Assembly: GCA_014218235.1 (NCBI GenBank)
Contig: CM024766.1
Span: 23,719,346 to 23,783,345, forward strand
Source: Colocasia esculenta
Taxonomy: Eukaryota; Streptophyta; Magnoliopsida; Alismatales; Araceae
Reading direction: 5' to 3'
DNA length: 64,000 nucleotides
Each line of letters opens with the position of its first letter. Positions within the stretch are counted from its first letter, which is position 1. Of this stretch, positions 9,876 through 21,341 are shown piece after piece. Under the pieces are notes generated by a model. That model had not been told where the DNA came from. It did not search any database and saw only the letters and a list, made by a program, of their open reading frames with translations. Position numbers and translations under genes: made by a program.

Positions 9876-12800
9876 TCATTCATTCTGAGGAGGTACAGGT
9901 AAGTAATAAGCAGGAGATAAAAGAGAGGCAAAATGAGAAATAATCTCCCAGGCCTGCTCTTCCTGCTTCTCAAAGTAAACCTTGAAGGGTCCAGGGCCAA
10001 CAAAATAATTTGGTCCCATAGAGGGAGCCATTCTTTTGAGGTGAAGGACCAACTGAGTTTCAAGGAAATCATGGTACAGATCTCTGTCCAAGGATACCTT
10101 GTAGTAGGTGACTTTTCCAAAGCTAGCACAAGCAAGAAACTGATTAATGGAAACAGGATAGAAGATCTGACTATGCTTCAATTCCTGGCGCATGGCGACA
10201 AAGACTTTGTACCTTTCCACCCAAATTTGAAGAGGATCATTTACAAGGTGGAGGGAATTCATGTCCAGAAAGGTTGAAGCTAAGATTGTAGGGCGGCCTT
10301 CCCTGGCTAAGGTTGCATTTGTATCCAATAATTGCTGAGCAGATAAGGGATTGAACTTGGCCCAACCTGCAGGTGTCAGTCTTTCACATTCTGACAAGGC
10401 AGGGGCCAAAATCTCAGCTCTGAGGTGGCCTAGGTGGTACTCCCTAAAGATAAATCTGAGGAAACCTACCACACTGCCCTTCTGAACTTTGATTCTGCCC
10501 ATCACTCTCGCAAAACGTTCAAAAAAAACTGAGCCCACTGGTGTATCCATGAGCAAAGAGTGAAGGGGAGGAAGATATGTAGCCTTTGGTAGCTGAAGAG
10601 TAGCAAAGTCCACTTGAATTGCTGCAGTGCCATGCTCAGGTCCAAGATTTCGGATGGCTTGCCTGAACTGACTGAGCTGGACTTCAGGTAAACAATGAAG
10701 ATACCTATAATCATTAAACATCTTGAATTGCCTGATCATCTTGATCTCTTTCTGGAGGAAGGGAGCCCAGGTGTTGGTATGGTGGATCAGAAACCATTCT
10801 GACAAGGTGAGAGAGTGATCCCTGGGAGGAAAAACTTCAGATCTGACAGTGAGAAACTTATTGTAGAGGACTTTATTTGAGCGTGCCCATTCTTCTACAG
10901 ATAAGGATTGAGCAGAAGAGAAGATCTTGATCTTGACAAACTTGGTAAGAGAGGTGTAAGGTAGGATGGTTTGAAGATGGTCAGAAAGGTTTAGGAAAGG
11001 AAGATTGAAGAGGGTGGCAAAGACAACCTTGGTGAGGTATTCCCTATAGAGAGGCCTGTTTTTAGTGACCTCTGTGAGAGAAAACCACAAGGGAGGATAC
11101 AACGGATTGAAAGATGAAGAGGAGGCTTTTCATTTCTTAGAGGGAGGACAAGAAGGATCAGAGACATGAATATGCTTGCCAACTTTGAGAACAGAGCCAA
11201 GAATGGTGTCCTCAAATTCATCTTTGATGGGGCTCAGATAGGGACCATCAATTTGAGCTCCTTCTGGGATGATGGTGATGAAGGAGGGAGGAGGATAAGG
11301 ATGAAGAAGGGATGGTGGATGAGAAGAGGTGTGATGAGATGGTCTAGTTGATGATGAGGGACCAGAGGAGGAGGCTCCAGCTGATGATGAGGCTGGAGGA
11401 ACCTCAAAAAAGATAGGAGGAGGTGGAGGAAAGAGTGTTGAAGATGCAGGAGGTGAGGTGGATTGAGAGGAAAAAGGTGTTGGTGAGGAGATGATTCTAG
11501 GGTGTGGTTGCTTAAAGGTTGGAGGTGCATGTGGAGCAGTGGAGGCTGAAGGAGGGGAGGGAGGAGCAGGGGTTTGAGAGGGAGAAGAAATTGGGGGCAC
11601 TGGATCTACAACAGGTTCTTCTGTTGGAATCTGCGTGTTCCCTGCCGGCTCAGATGGTCCTGACCCTTCAGCTGGAGGCCCTGATGGCCCTTGCTCCTGA
11701 ACTGAGGGCCCGGATGGCCCTGACTCCAAAGGTACTTCTTCTGAAACCACAGATGGCCCTTCCATTTCTACAGCTGATGAAGTAGGAGGCTCAGAAGATG
11801 GAGGTGCTTGAGCTTTTATGGCTTGCAGAACTTCAGAAAGTAAGGCCTTCATGGATCCCATTTCCTTATTGAACCATTTCATTGCATTCCTTACTTGTAA
11901 CATCTCATTTGAGGTGGAGGCCTGGCTCATGAAAATTGAATTTACATCGGACTGCAAAGAGCACAGGATTTCTCCTTGAACATCTAGTCTTTCTATGACA
12001 GGCTTCAGTTGTATCACAATCTTCTGCCTCTGGGTCCTTTGATATGGAGCATCTACAAGAAGAGGAAGTTCTGGAGCAACGTCCTTCCCTTTCTCCTTGG
12101 CTTGGTTCACAGGAGCCGTACTTCATCAATATTGGCATCCTCATCAGATTCTGAGGAGCTAGCTGTTTCCCCATCTCGGAAATGTTCTTCGGAGGGGTTT
12201 TCAGTGCTCTCCCCCTGAGGTATGCCTTCATTTCCTTCCAATGAAGTGCCTAAACCGGAGGTATCTGCCATTGGTATCGAGGTTTCTTCTAGGATATTTG
12301 GGCTGACAGACTGCTCCCCCTCAATAGGAGCATCTTCTGCAACACTTCCTTGCTCCCCCTGAATGGGAGCTTCTTCCATCACAGTGTCATCGGGAACAGT
12401 TGTTTGCTCCTTCTGAATGGGAGCTTCATCCACAGATACTTCAACATTGTGGCCCACTGCCATGGATTCTGATATTTGAGGCTCACTAACATTTTGCTCC
12501 TCATGGCTGGGAGCACCTTCTACAGCTGCTTCTTCAAGGTGGCCGGATGCCACAGCTTCTTCCTATGTACTTTCTCTTTCCAATTCTACTGCAACTGATG
12601 ATGCCTCTTCTGCTGCGGATGCAACTTCAGCTGGTGCTCCTGCTACTGGTTCTGCTGAAAATTCTGTCTCAAAAACTACTGCTTGAGTTGTAGTTGATTC
12701 TGGTGCATCTGGTGTCACTGCTGCTGCTGGTGCTACCACTTCCTCTGGCTGGACTTTAGGGGTTTCGCCAATTATAGCCTCACCTTCAGCCACTGAGGTC

Positions 12801-13603
12801 TTGGTCCATACACCATTAATGATTGAGAAACCACTTTTTCTAGGATTTCTGGACCTAATGATGTGGCCCATCTTCTCAACTACTGCCCCAGACAGGTCAA
12901 CACCAAAGTGTTTGAAAACCTTGGTGAGCAAGTGAGCATAAGGCAGAGATACATTGAGCTTACTCTTGGTGTCCCAAATCTGATCACGAGCAAACTTCAT
13001 CCTCTCTATCATCACTTTGGCCATGTTAATCTCCTTGTTCTGTATGGCCCAGAACATCATATCCGAATCTACCTTGGTACAGATTGAAAAAGTTGCACTT
13101 CTAGGAACTAGAATTTGACAAACAATAAAGTACAGAAGACGGTTGAATGCATTCAACTGATTGATATCTATTTACCCATCTCTCAACCGGAATTCAGGGC
13201 CAATGATTCCGAGACCCTTGACCTGGGTATCCACAGTGTGGATTCCACTGTGACCAGTCGAGCTTACATCAAACAGAGTCTTCAGAAGATTGTGATCAAT
13301 CTTGATCGTGGTTCCCTTAACTGAAGATGTCAGGGACCCATCTGCCTCTGATTTCAAGCAAACATAGAACGCCTTCACGAGGTCCGGATAGCTTACCTCA
13401 GAGAAGGTCGAAATGACTGTCCACTGCATTCTTCTCACTGCAGCCACTATGTTGTGCATACCATTCTTCTCAAGATCAGCTACATCCACTGCCTTATTTC
13501 CACAAAGCTTGGTCTTCACGAACGTGAACCTCTCTTGCTGCTCAGGTGAGAGGTACTCAGTGCCGTAGCCCCTAAGACTGCCGGAAACAACTGGTGTGGC
13601 CAT
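9876..13603 (-). pseudogene. env-like polyprotein of S1, broken
   Basis: One frame of about 1,242 codons starts at ATG 13603 (MATPVVSG) and is broken by TAA 13172-13174, TAG 12563-12565, a -1 frameshift near 12107-12112 and TGA 11130-11132. The order is an N-terminal domain with FNRLLYFIVCQILVPRS and LPYAHLLTKVFKHFGVDLS, typical of the plant transposon protein/env-like family; acidic repeats built on EAPIxxEQ (12553-12107); a likely coiled coil (about 12020-11800); a Pro/Ser/Gly-rich linker (11790-11250); and a C-terminal domain (11130-9876) shared with S3. Its role is unknown. Position after pol gives the env-like label, but no signal peptide, fusion peptide or clear anchor is visible. It follows pol after a 395-base gap. 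Confidence 0.75.
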
Positions 13604-13998
13604 GGATTTGAGTGGAGGAGGGTTTCAGAATGGAGGAGATGGTGGCAGAAGTGAAAGCCCTCAAGAAATTCTTCGCGGGAAGAGGTGAAGGGCTTCAAAT
13701 TTGCAGAGAGTCGATGTCGAAGTCGTTAGGGCATCGGCTCAGGCAACAGACGAAAGAGGGAAAAAGGTAGAAGATAGGGATGAATTTCCCACATCGATTT
13801 TCGGAGTTAAATAAATGCTATATCGAAAAGTGAGGTGCCAAAAGGTGGCAGAAAACGACAAATGAGTTTGACCAACTCAACAGACTTTATAAAGAGAGCG
13901 GCCCAGAAAGATAATTTAAATTACTTTTGCTTAAAGCCATGGAGGGAAAACTTACTTAATTCTGAAAATTTATATGCCAATTTTAAACAGAAATCTCT
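13604..13998 (-). other. non-coding gap between pol and env-like gene (S1)
   Basis: 395 bases with no coding match on either strand. It would have to hold any signal for expressing the env-like gene (promoter, splice acceptor or internal start); I cannot identify one. Confidence 0.5.
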
Positions 13999-16900
13999 TC
14001 ACAAATTACACATGCCCAATTCCCTTCTAAGAGACGTAAATCTCTCCTCAGGTAAGGCTTTTGTGAAAATATCTACTAACTGACCATTTGTGTCAATAAA
14101 AGATATTTCAATGTTACCATTTGCTACATGATCACGAATAAAATGATATCTAACCTCAATATGTTTGGTCCTTGAATGCTGGACTGGATTTTTGGTGAGA
14201 TTGATAGCACTAGTGTTGTCACACAATAGTGGAATTGATTTGATATTTAGTCCGAAATCCTCAAGTTGTTGCTTTATCCATAGGAGTTGTGTACAGCAAC
14301 TTCCAGCAGCCACGTACTCAGCTTCAGCTGTAGACAGTGCCACTGAATTTGTTTCTTTGAGGACCAGGATATCAAACATCCTGCAAGAAATTGACAACAA
14401 CCACTGGTGCTTTTTCTATCTACTTTGCATCCAGCATAGTCAGCATCAGAATATCCTACTAAATTAATTTCACAAGATTTTGGATACCACAAACCTAAAT
14501 CATGAGTTCTAGCTAAATATCTAAATATTCTTTTTACAGAGATTAAATGAGATTCTCTAGGATCTGCTTGATACCTAGCACACATGCATACACTGAATAA
14601 AATATCGGGTCTGCTAGCTGTTAAATAAAGTAATGAACCAATCATACCTCTATAGATCTTTTGATCTACTTTCTTACCATCCTTGTCACTGTCCATCCTT
14701 GTAGATGTGCTCATTGGTGTTGAGAGTGGCTTTGTGTTCTCAAAACCAAATTTCTTCAAAAGCTCCTTGGTGTATTTTGCTTGACAGATGTGGGTGCCAT
14801 CTTTTCCTTGCTTGATTTGTAGTCCAAGGAAATAATTGAGCTCCCCCATCATGCTCATCTCAAACTCTCCCTGCATCAACTTTTCAAAGTACTTGCAAAG
14901 GGATTCGTCAGTAGATCCAAAGATAATGTCATCTACATAAATTTGTACAAGTAATATGCTTTTAACTTTTGATTTTACAAATAGAGTGTTGTCTACTTGT
15001 CCTCTACTGAAACCATGGTTTAAAAGAAAGAACTGAGCCTTTCATACCAGGCTCTAGGTGCTTGCTTTAAACCATACAATGCCTTATGAAGTTTGAAAAC
15101 ATGATTTGGAAATTCTAAGTCATCAAAACCTGGAGGCTGTTCTACATAAACTTCCTCTTTAATAAAACCATTTAAAAATGCAGATTTAACATCCATTTGA
15201 AATAGTTTTAAATCTAGAGCAGATGCATATGCAAGTAGTATTCTAATAGCCTCAAGTCTAGCCACAGGTGCATAGGTTTCATCGAAATCTATGCCTTCCT
15301 CTTGGGAATAGCCTTGAGCCACCAATCTGGCCTTGTTTCTTAAGATTACACCAGCCTCATCCAATTTATTTCTGAACACCCATTTGGTGCCAATAACTGG
15401 ATGGTTGATGGTCTGGGAACAAGTGACCATACTTGGTTTCTCTTGAACTGATTTAGTTCATCTTGCATGGCTATAATCCAAGATTCATCAGTAAGAGCTT
15501 CATTGACTGTCCTAGGCTCTATTTGAGAAACAAATGCTAGGTAATCACAAGGAATTACATTACCTCTTGTTCTTACCCCTACAGATGGATCACCAATGAT
15601 GTTTTAGAGTGGGTGATCTTTCTTGTATCTCCACTCCTTCGGAAGATTTTCATGATCAATGACTGTTTGCTGCAAGTCTTCCAGAGGTGGATCATGCTTG
15701 TCCTCAATTAATGTGTCCTTTAGTTTCTTGGACAATTCACCTGCATCATCATTGTCACTATCTTCTTCCTTTCTCAAGGAAGGGTTAGTTTCATCGAAAA
15801 TAATATGTACAGACTGTTCAATCAATAAAGTGTGTTTGTTAAACACCCTATAACCTTTAGGTTTAGAAGCGTACCCCTTGAAGATGCCTTCATCTGATTT
15901 GGCATCCAACTTACCAATATCCATTTTTCCATTGTTGTGGATGAAGCAAGGACATCCAAATGTCCTGAAGTGACTGATCTTTGGTTTCTTTCCTTTGTAC
16001 AGCTCGTAGGCAGTTTTCTTTAGGATTGGTCTTATCATTACTCTGTTGATGATATAGTTTGCTATGTTTATTGCTTCAGCCCAGAAATATCTTGGCAAAT
16101 CATATTCTGACAACATAGTTCTTGCCATATCCAATAAAGTTCTGTTCTTCCTTTCAGCAACACCATTTTGTTGTGGTGTCCTTGGTGCTGAAAAATTATG
16201 CTCAATTCCTTCATTATCACAAAACTTTGCAAATTTCTCATTCTGAAATTCACCTCCATGGTCTGATCGAATGCTGACAATACTGAATTTCTTATCTTTT
16301 TGCACCTTCTTGCTGAAACTGACAAAGCTTTCAAAAGTATCATCTTTATGATCTACAAATGACACCCAAGTAAATCTGGAGTAATCATCAACTATAACAA
16401 ATCCGAAATTCTTTCCTCCAAGATTGGTGGTTCTCATTGGCCCAAATAAATCCATATGAAGGAGTTCTAAGGGTTTTGAGGTTGTCACCACAGTCTTTGA
16501 CTTGAAGGAATTCTTAACATGTTTTCTCTTGGCACAAGGTCTGCAGACGCCATCCAATTTTGTGCTGACCTTTGGCAGACCTTCCACAAGATTCTTCTTT
16601 AGCAGTTTTCTCATACAGTCTATGCTGCAATGTCCCAGTCTTCTGTGCCACAGTTCAGTTGATTGATCTTTCTTTGCAGCCAAACAGACATCTTGATCCT
16701 TGAGTTCTTCAAGATGAAGTGCATACAAGTTCTTCTCTCTATTGGCTTCGAAAATTACTGCTCCATCCTTCAATATGCTGCACTTTGACTCTTGAAACTG
16801 AATTTGATGGCCTCTGTCACAAAGCTAGCTGATGCTGATGAGATTGTGCTTCAGCCCTTTGACAAGCAATACATCTTCAATGACTATCTTTCCTTTGTTG

Positions 16901-17070
16901 CTCACAGAACCACTGCAAATCACTGTGCCTTTCCCATTGTCTCCATAGGTAACTGTTCTTTCTTCAGCTTATAGATGGGTGAATAGCTTCTGATTCCCTG
17001 ACATGTGCCTTGAGCATCCACTATCCAAATACCATTTGGATGCTCGAGTGTTACTCTGAAATAAAATCAT
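13999..17070 (-). pseudogene. pol: copia pol polyprotein of S1, broken
   Basis: Polyprotein in copia order. A candidate ATG at 17068-17070 overlaps the gag stop. The protease region (WYLDSGCSRHM) is broken by TAA 16969-16971 and TAG 16825-16827. The integrase zinc finger (LWHRRLGH...C..C) and catalytic core with MDLFG, SDHGGEF and QQNGVAERKNRTLLD lie in an open stretch 15604-16773, so the D,D,E residues are present. A TAA lies at 15604-15606. RT spans about 15430-14400 with YVDD at 14928-14939, broken by frameshifts near 15410 and 15020. RNase H with YSDADYAG and STAEAEY ends in LGMCNL at 13999, with a further frameshift near 14370. It is closest to the S2 fragment. Confidence 0.93.
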
Positions 17071-18839
17071 CAAGTTTTAGGTACTCAAATTCTTTTGGGT
17101 CCTAATTGGTTAGTATCATTGATTTTACCTTTGATTATCCATTTCTTATGTCTTGTTGGACATGTTGTTATGATATGTCCTAACTTGTTGCAGTGACTAC
17201 AGCAGGATAATTTAGTTACTTTTTCTATATATTTGAAGTTAGCTTTGTATGCTATATCTTGTTCGGGTACAAATTTTGGTGTTGGATATGTTTTAGGATA
17301 AACTATGGTTTCTTCATTATCTGGGGGTGTGTATCCTAATCCATTTTTCTTCTTACTTGATCTTCTAGCACCTTTTAATATGAGAGAGTTTTTACCATTT
17401 GTGAATTTTTCCAATGTGCTAGATAATTTCTTATTTTCATCTGTTAATGATTTTATTTCTGTTTTCAGTTCATCTGTGCCTGCCTGTTTTTCCAACTTAA
17501 TTATTTGTTCATTCTTATCCTTTAGATCTTCACATAATAACTCATTTCTTCTTTTAAGTTCAGTTAATTGTTTTTCTAGTTGCTCATTTTCAGATTTTAG
17601 ATCTGAGTTTGTATTTTCTAAACAAGTAATGTTTTTCTTACTAACTTTCAATAATTTAGATACATCTCTATATTTATCATATAGTTCATTGAATGCATCC
17701 TCTAAATTATCAGAATTAGAATCATTGCAGGAATCAAAGGAGGAATCAGATGTTACCTTATCATCTGTATTTGCCATGAAAGCCAAGTTGGCTTCTTCTT
17801 CATCACTGGTTGAGCTTGACTCACTGTCTGAGTCGCTGTTGTTTTCCCATGCGGCTGCCATTGCCTTCTTCTTGTATTTTTTGAATCGTCTGAAGTTATC
17901 TTTCTTCTTGTGTCCATCTTTCTTAAGCTTTGGACACTCTGCCTTGATATGTCCAGGCTTCTTGCACTCATAACATATAGGTTCTCCTTTCTTCAGATCT
18001 TTTCCTTCTGGTTTTTTAAACTCTTTATTTTTCTTGAAGAATCTTCTGCCAGATTGAAACTTCTTCTTTTTTGCTAGAATGCGTTGTAGTCTTCTGGACA
18101 GCATAGCTTCTTCATCATCACTGTCCTTGCTGCTCTCACTGTTGTCTAGTGATTCTTCTGACAACTCTTCATCAGCCTTGAGCGCATTTGACTGCCTCTT
18201 TCTGCTGGAGGATTCTCCTAATCTCTCCATATTTATCTCATGAGCCATAAGAGACCCAATGAGCTTTTCCAAAGACATTCTCTTTAGATCATTAGCTTCT
18301 TCAATGGCTGTAACTTTGGGAGTCCATGAAGATGGTAGGGATCTAAGAATTTTCCTTACCATGTCTCCCATTTCATAGGTCTTTCCTAGTCCGGCTAACC
18401 CATTTGTGATATCTGTAAATCTACTGAACATCTGGGTTATGGACTCACCTGATTGCATCTAAAATCTTTCATATTGGGTTACAAGAATGTCAATTCTTGT
18501 CTCCTTCACCTTTTCTGTGCCTTCATAAGTGATCCTGAGCTTTTCCCACATTTCCATTGCGGATTTACAGGTTGAGACTCTGTTGAATTTCTTTTTACTT
18601 AGAGCACAGCACAGAATACTCTTTGCTTTACAGTTCAACGAGATCTTCTTGTCATCGTCTGTCCACTGAGCTTTCCCATTTGTAACCAGGAGATCACCTT
18701 CTTCCACTATTAACCATATCTGATAGTCGTGACCTTTTAGAAAATACTCCATTCTGGTCTTCCAGTAAGTGTAGTCTTCTCCATCGAACAATGGTGGTCG
18801 GTTAACTGACTGACCCTCGAAATGACTTTGGGCTTCCAT
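17070..18839 (-). pseudogene. gag: gag of S1, broken
   Basis: Capsid-nucleocapsid protein, about 590 codons from MEAQSHFEGQ. It has the copia gag core (DGEDYTYWKTRME; LGKTYEMGDMVRKILRSLP; LMAHEINMERLGE), a CCHC knuckle (CYECKKPGHIKAEC, about 17934-17975), a Ser/Asp-rich stretch, a coiled coil of about 90 residues and a second CCHC knuckle (CSHCNKLGHIITTC) near the C-terminus. Two knuckles separated by a long coiled coil are notable. It is broken by TAG 18459-18461, where S2 has a Gln codon, and TGA 17085-17087, where S2 has Trp. The natural stop is TGA 17070-17072. Confidence 0.93.
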
Positions 18840-18890
18840 GGATCTTTACTCTTCAGATCGTTGGATCGACTTCTTTGTCGAAGAGACTCA

Positions 18891-18901
18891 CTCTGATACC
18901 A
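18891..18901 (-). other. primer binding site of S1
   Basis: Minus strand TGGTATCAGAG, complementary to initiator Met tRNA, two bases from the 5' LTR. Confidence 0.95.
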
Positions 18902-19067
18902 CTTGTTGCCCAGTTGACAAGCCCAGAGGGGGGGTGAATGGGTCTTTTAAAAATATTTGAATAGTACCTGTACTTAAAACATTCACACAAAGACGTTCTA
19001 CGATGAAGGTTAGTAACAGTTAGTTCAAAGAGCAATCACACAAGAAAAATAACCACACAACACAAGA

Positions 19068-19147
19068 AATTATCCTGGTTCGGACCTCCTCTTTTTAGGA
19101 GTCCTACGTCCAGTCCCTGAGCAACAACTCAAGATTCCACTAACTAG
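19068..19147 (-). promoter_or_regulatory. conserved paired stem-loops (S1 5' LTR)
   Basis: Same block as 7458-7535. Hairpin 1 here reads CTTGAG, loop TTGTTG, CTCAGG, so one C-G pair has become a T-G wobble relative to the other LTR. Confidence 0.55.
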
Positions 19148-19216
19148 GGTACAGTCCCCCTATGGACACTACAACACCCAGCTCAGCTGGTCTTCCTTCA
19201 CACGAAGGGAATTACA

Positions 19217-19375
19217 CCACCCTGGATACCCCACCAGGTCTTCCTTCACAACAGAAGGGAATAACAACACCCTGGATACCCCACCAGGTCTTCCTTCACA
19301 ACAGAAGGGAACAACAACACCCTGGATACCCCAACAGGTCTTCCTTCACAACAGAAGGGAACAACAACAACAAAG
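19217..19375. repeat. 50-bp minisatellite in S1 5' LTR
   Basis: About three units of the CACCCTGGATACCCCACCAG repeat, one more than in the 3' LTR. Confidence 0.85.
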
Positions 19376-20106
19376 GTAAGCAGTAAAAACAAGCCCCTAG
19401 ATCAAGCTTCAACAAGCTAAGATCTGAAGCAAGCAAGACTGAGAGTAAAAGATCTAGAAACACAGTAGACTCTCAGAACTACACGAGCTCTCTTAAGATT
19501 TTCACTACAGTGTGGAGAGCAAAGAGCAAAACAAGGAGGAATGAAGTTCTTGGCTCTAGAATTCTATCAGAAGATATGAATTGCTTGTTCTCTACAATGG
19601 TAAGTTTCTCTCTTCTTCGTATCTTTCATTAGGAGCTGATATCTTGAATTTATATCTCCAATTTGAAATGTAGTCGTTGAAGTAACCGTTGTCTCTTAGT
19701 TTTGTAGACGTTAGACTACTTGACACTTGGAAGCTTCTAGTCAGCAATCTTTTATCCATTTGAGCATGCAAAGAGATAAGGTCTTCTCGCGTCTATATGG
19801 TCCAATGTTGTATGACATAATGTCTTTAGGGCCCTGCATACATTAAATGCTAGAACAGTAGACAGCTAGACTGTCTCTTCATGTCAGAAAACGTTGACGT
19901 GAATATTCACCAAAATAGCAATGCCAAATAGCTTGTTTTAAAAGATGTTGACAGAATGTGCACGATAATGAAAAGATATCATCTGCATGCATGCAGAGAT
20001 ACGTTCTGTCTTCATTAAATGCACAGCAGTCAGACAGATAAGAGAAGACTTTGACTATTCAACGCTTTAAGAGATAAGATAAATATCAAGTCTATATAAA
20101 CCAAAA

Positions 20107-21110
20107 AGTCATTGTCTATATGACTTATGAAATCATTATGAATACCAACAAGTCATTATAGAGAGCAAATCGTTGTATTCATTAAAGGAATCATTATGAA
20201 TACTGAAGAAATCCTTATAGAGAGCAAATCGTTGTATTCATTAAAGGAATCGTTATGAATACTGAAGAAATTATTATAGAGAGCAAATCGTTGTATTCAT
20301 TAAAGGAATCATTATGAACACTAAAGAAATCGTTATAGAAAGCAAGTCATTGTATTCATTAAAGGAATCGTTATGAATACTGAAGAAATCGTTATAGAGA
20401 GCAAATCGTTGTATTCATTAAAGGAATACTGAAGAAATCGTTATAGAGAGCAAATTGTTGTATTCAACGAAGAAATCGTTATGAACACTTAACAAATCAT
20501 TATGGAAAGCAAGTCGATGTGTTCAACGAAGAAATCGTTATGAACACTTAACAAATCGTTATGGAAAGCAAGTCAATGTGTTCAACGAAGAAATCGTTAT
20601 GAACACTTAACAAATCGTTTTGGAAAGTAAGTCGATGTGTTCAATGAAGAAATTGTTATGAACACTTAACAAATTGTTATGAAAGGCAAGCCGATGTGTT
20701 CAACGAAGAAATCGTTGTGAACACTTAACAAATCGTTATGGAAAGCCATCGTTGTGGTCGCTAAAGAAATCGTTGCGCGAAGCAAATCGTTATGAAATCA
20801 AAAGAAATCGTAGCGATAACTTAAGGAATCGTTACGACGGGCAAGTCGTTACGAGTTTTAAAGAAATCATTACGATGACTTAAAGAGTCATTGCGACGGG
20901 CAAGTCGTTACGAGTTCTAAAGAAATCGTTACGATTACTTAAAAAGTCATTGCGACGGGCAAGTCGTTACGAGTTCTAAAGAAATCGTTACGATTACTTA
21001 AAGAGTCGTTGCGACGGGCAAGTCATTACGAGTTCTAAAGAAATTGTTAAGATATCAAATCATTATAGCTCTATTGAAATCGATACACACATAAGGAAAT
21101 CGTTGTGACT
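20107..21110 (-). repeat. ATCGTT motif array in S1 5' LTR
   Basis: Partner of 8450-9380 with the same three higher-order unit types in the same order. Many motif copies read ATCATT here or there, a CpG to CpA change expected from deamination of methylated C. Confidence 0.9.
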
Positions 21111-21336
21111 TTCAACAGGAGTCGGTGTGGACTTAGAGAAATATGATCTTGAAATGATTAAAGCTTCAGAAAGGTAATACTTACCAATATTGGCTTGTTT
21201 GACCTTGGTATATTTCCTGTACTTAAGACTTGTGAAATATGTGTTAGAACCTTTTGATAGGGTTTTGTTTGGTTTTGTTAATCACCAAAATGAATATGTA
21301 ATTAATTAAAATTACATGCGGACAGACTGAACATCA

Positions 21337-21341
21337 GAGAC
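21337..21341. other. target site duplication of S1 (right)
   Basis: GAGAC, matches 7288-7292. Confidence 0.95.

Larger units (their letters stand above)
7293..21336 (-). mobile_element. complete Sirevirus-like Ty1/copia element S1
   Basis: A full 14,044-bp element on the minus strand, with LTRs at 18904-21336 (5') and 7293-9615 (3'), flanked by perfect GAGAC duplications. The order in element direction is LTR, iMet primer site, gag, pol (protease-integrase-RT-RNase H, the copia order), env-like gene, polypurine tracts, LTR. It is inserted in the LTR of G0, so it is younger than G0. Its LTRs are close but have drifted and differ in a short repeat copy number. All three genes contain stops or frameshifts, so it cannot move by itself. 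Confidence 0.97.
18904..21336 (-). repeat. 5' LTR of S1
   Basis: TGTTGCCCAG to GAACATCA, 2,433 bp, matching 7293-9615 along its length. It contains the stem-loop block (19068-19147), a longer minisatellite and the same ATCGTT array. It would hold the promoter for the minus-strand transcript; I cannot place a TATA box with confidence. Confidence 0.97.

Noticed and set aside
9876..13603. True viral envelope glycoprotein
   Set aside because: No signal peptide, cleavage site, fusion peptide or clear membrane anchor is visible; only the position after pol suggests it.
17305..17973. 222-codon plus-strand frame
   Set aside because: Antisense shadow of S1 gag.
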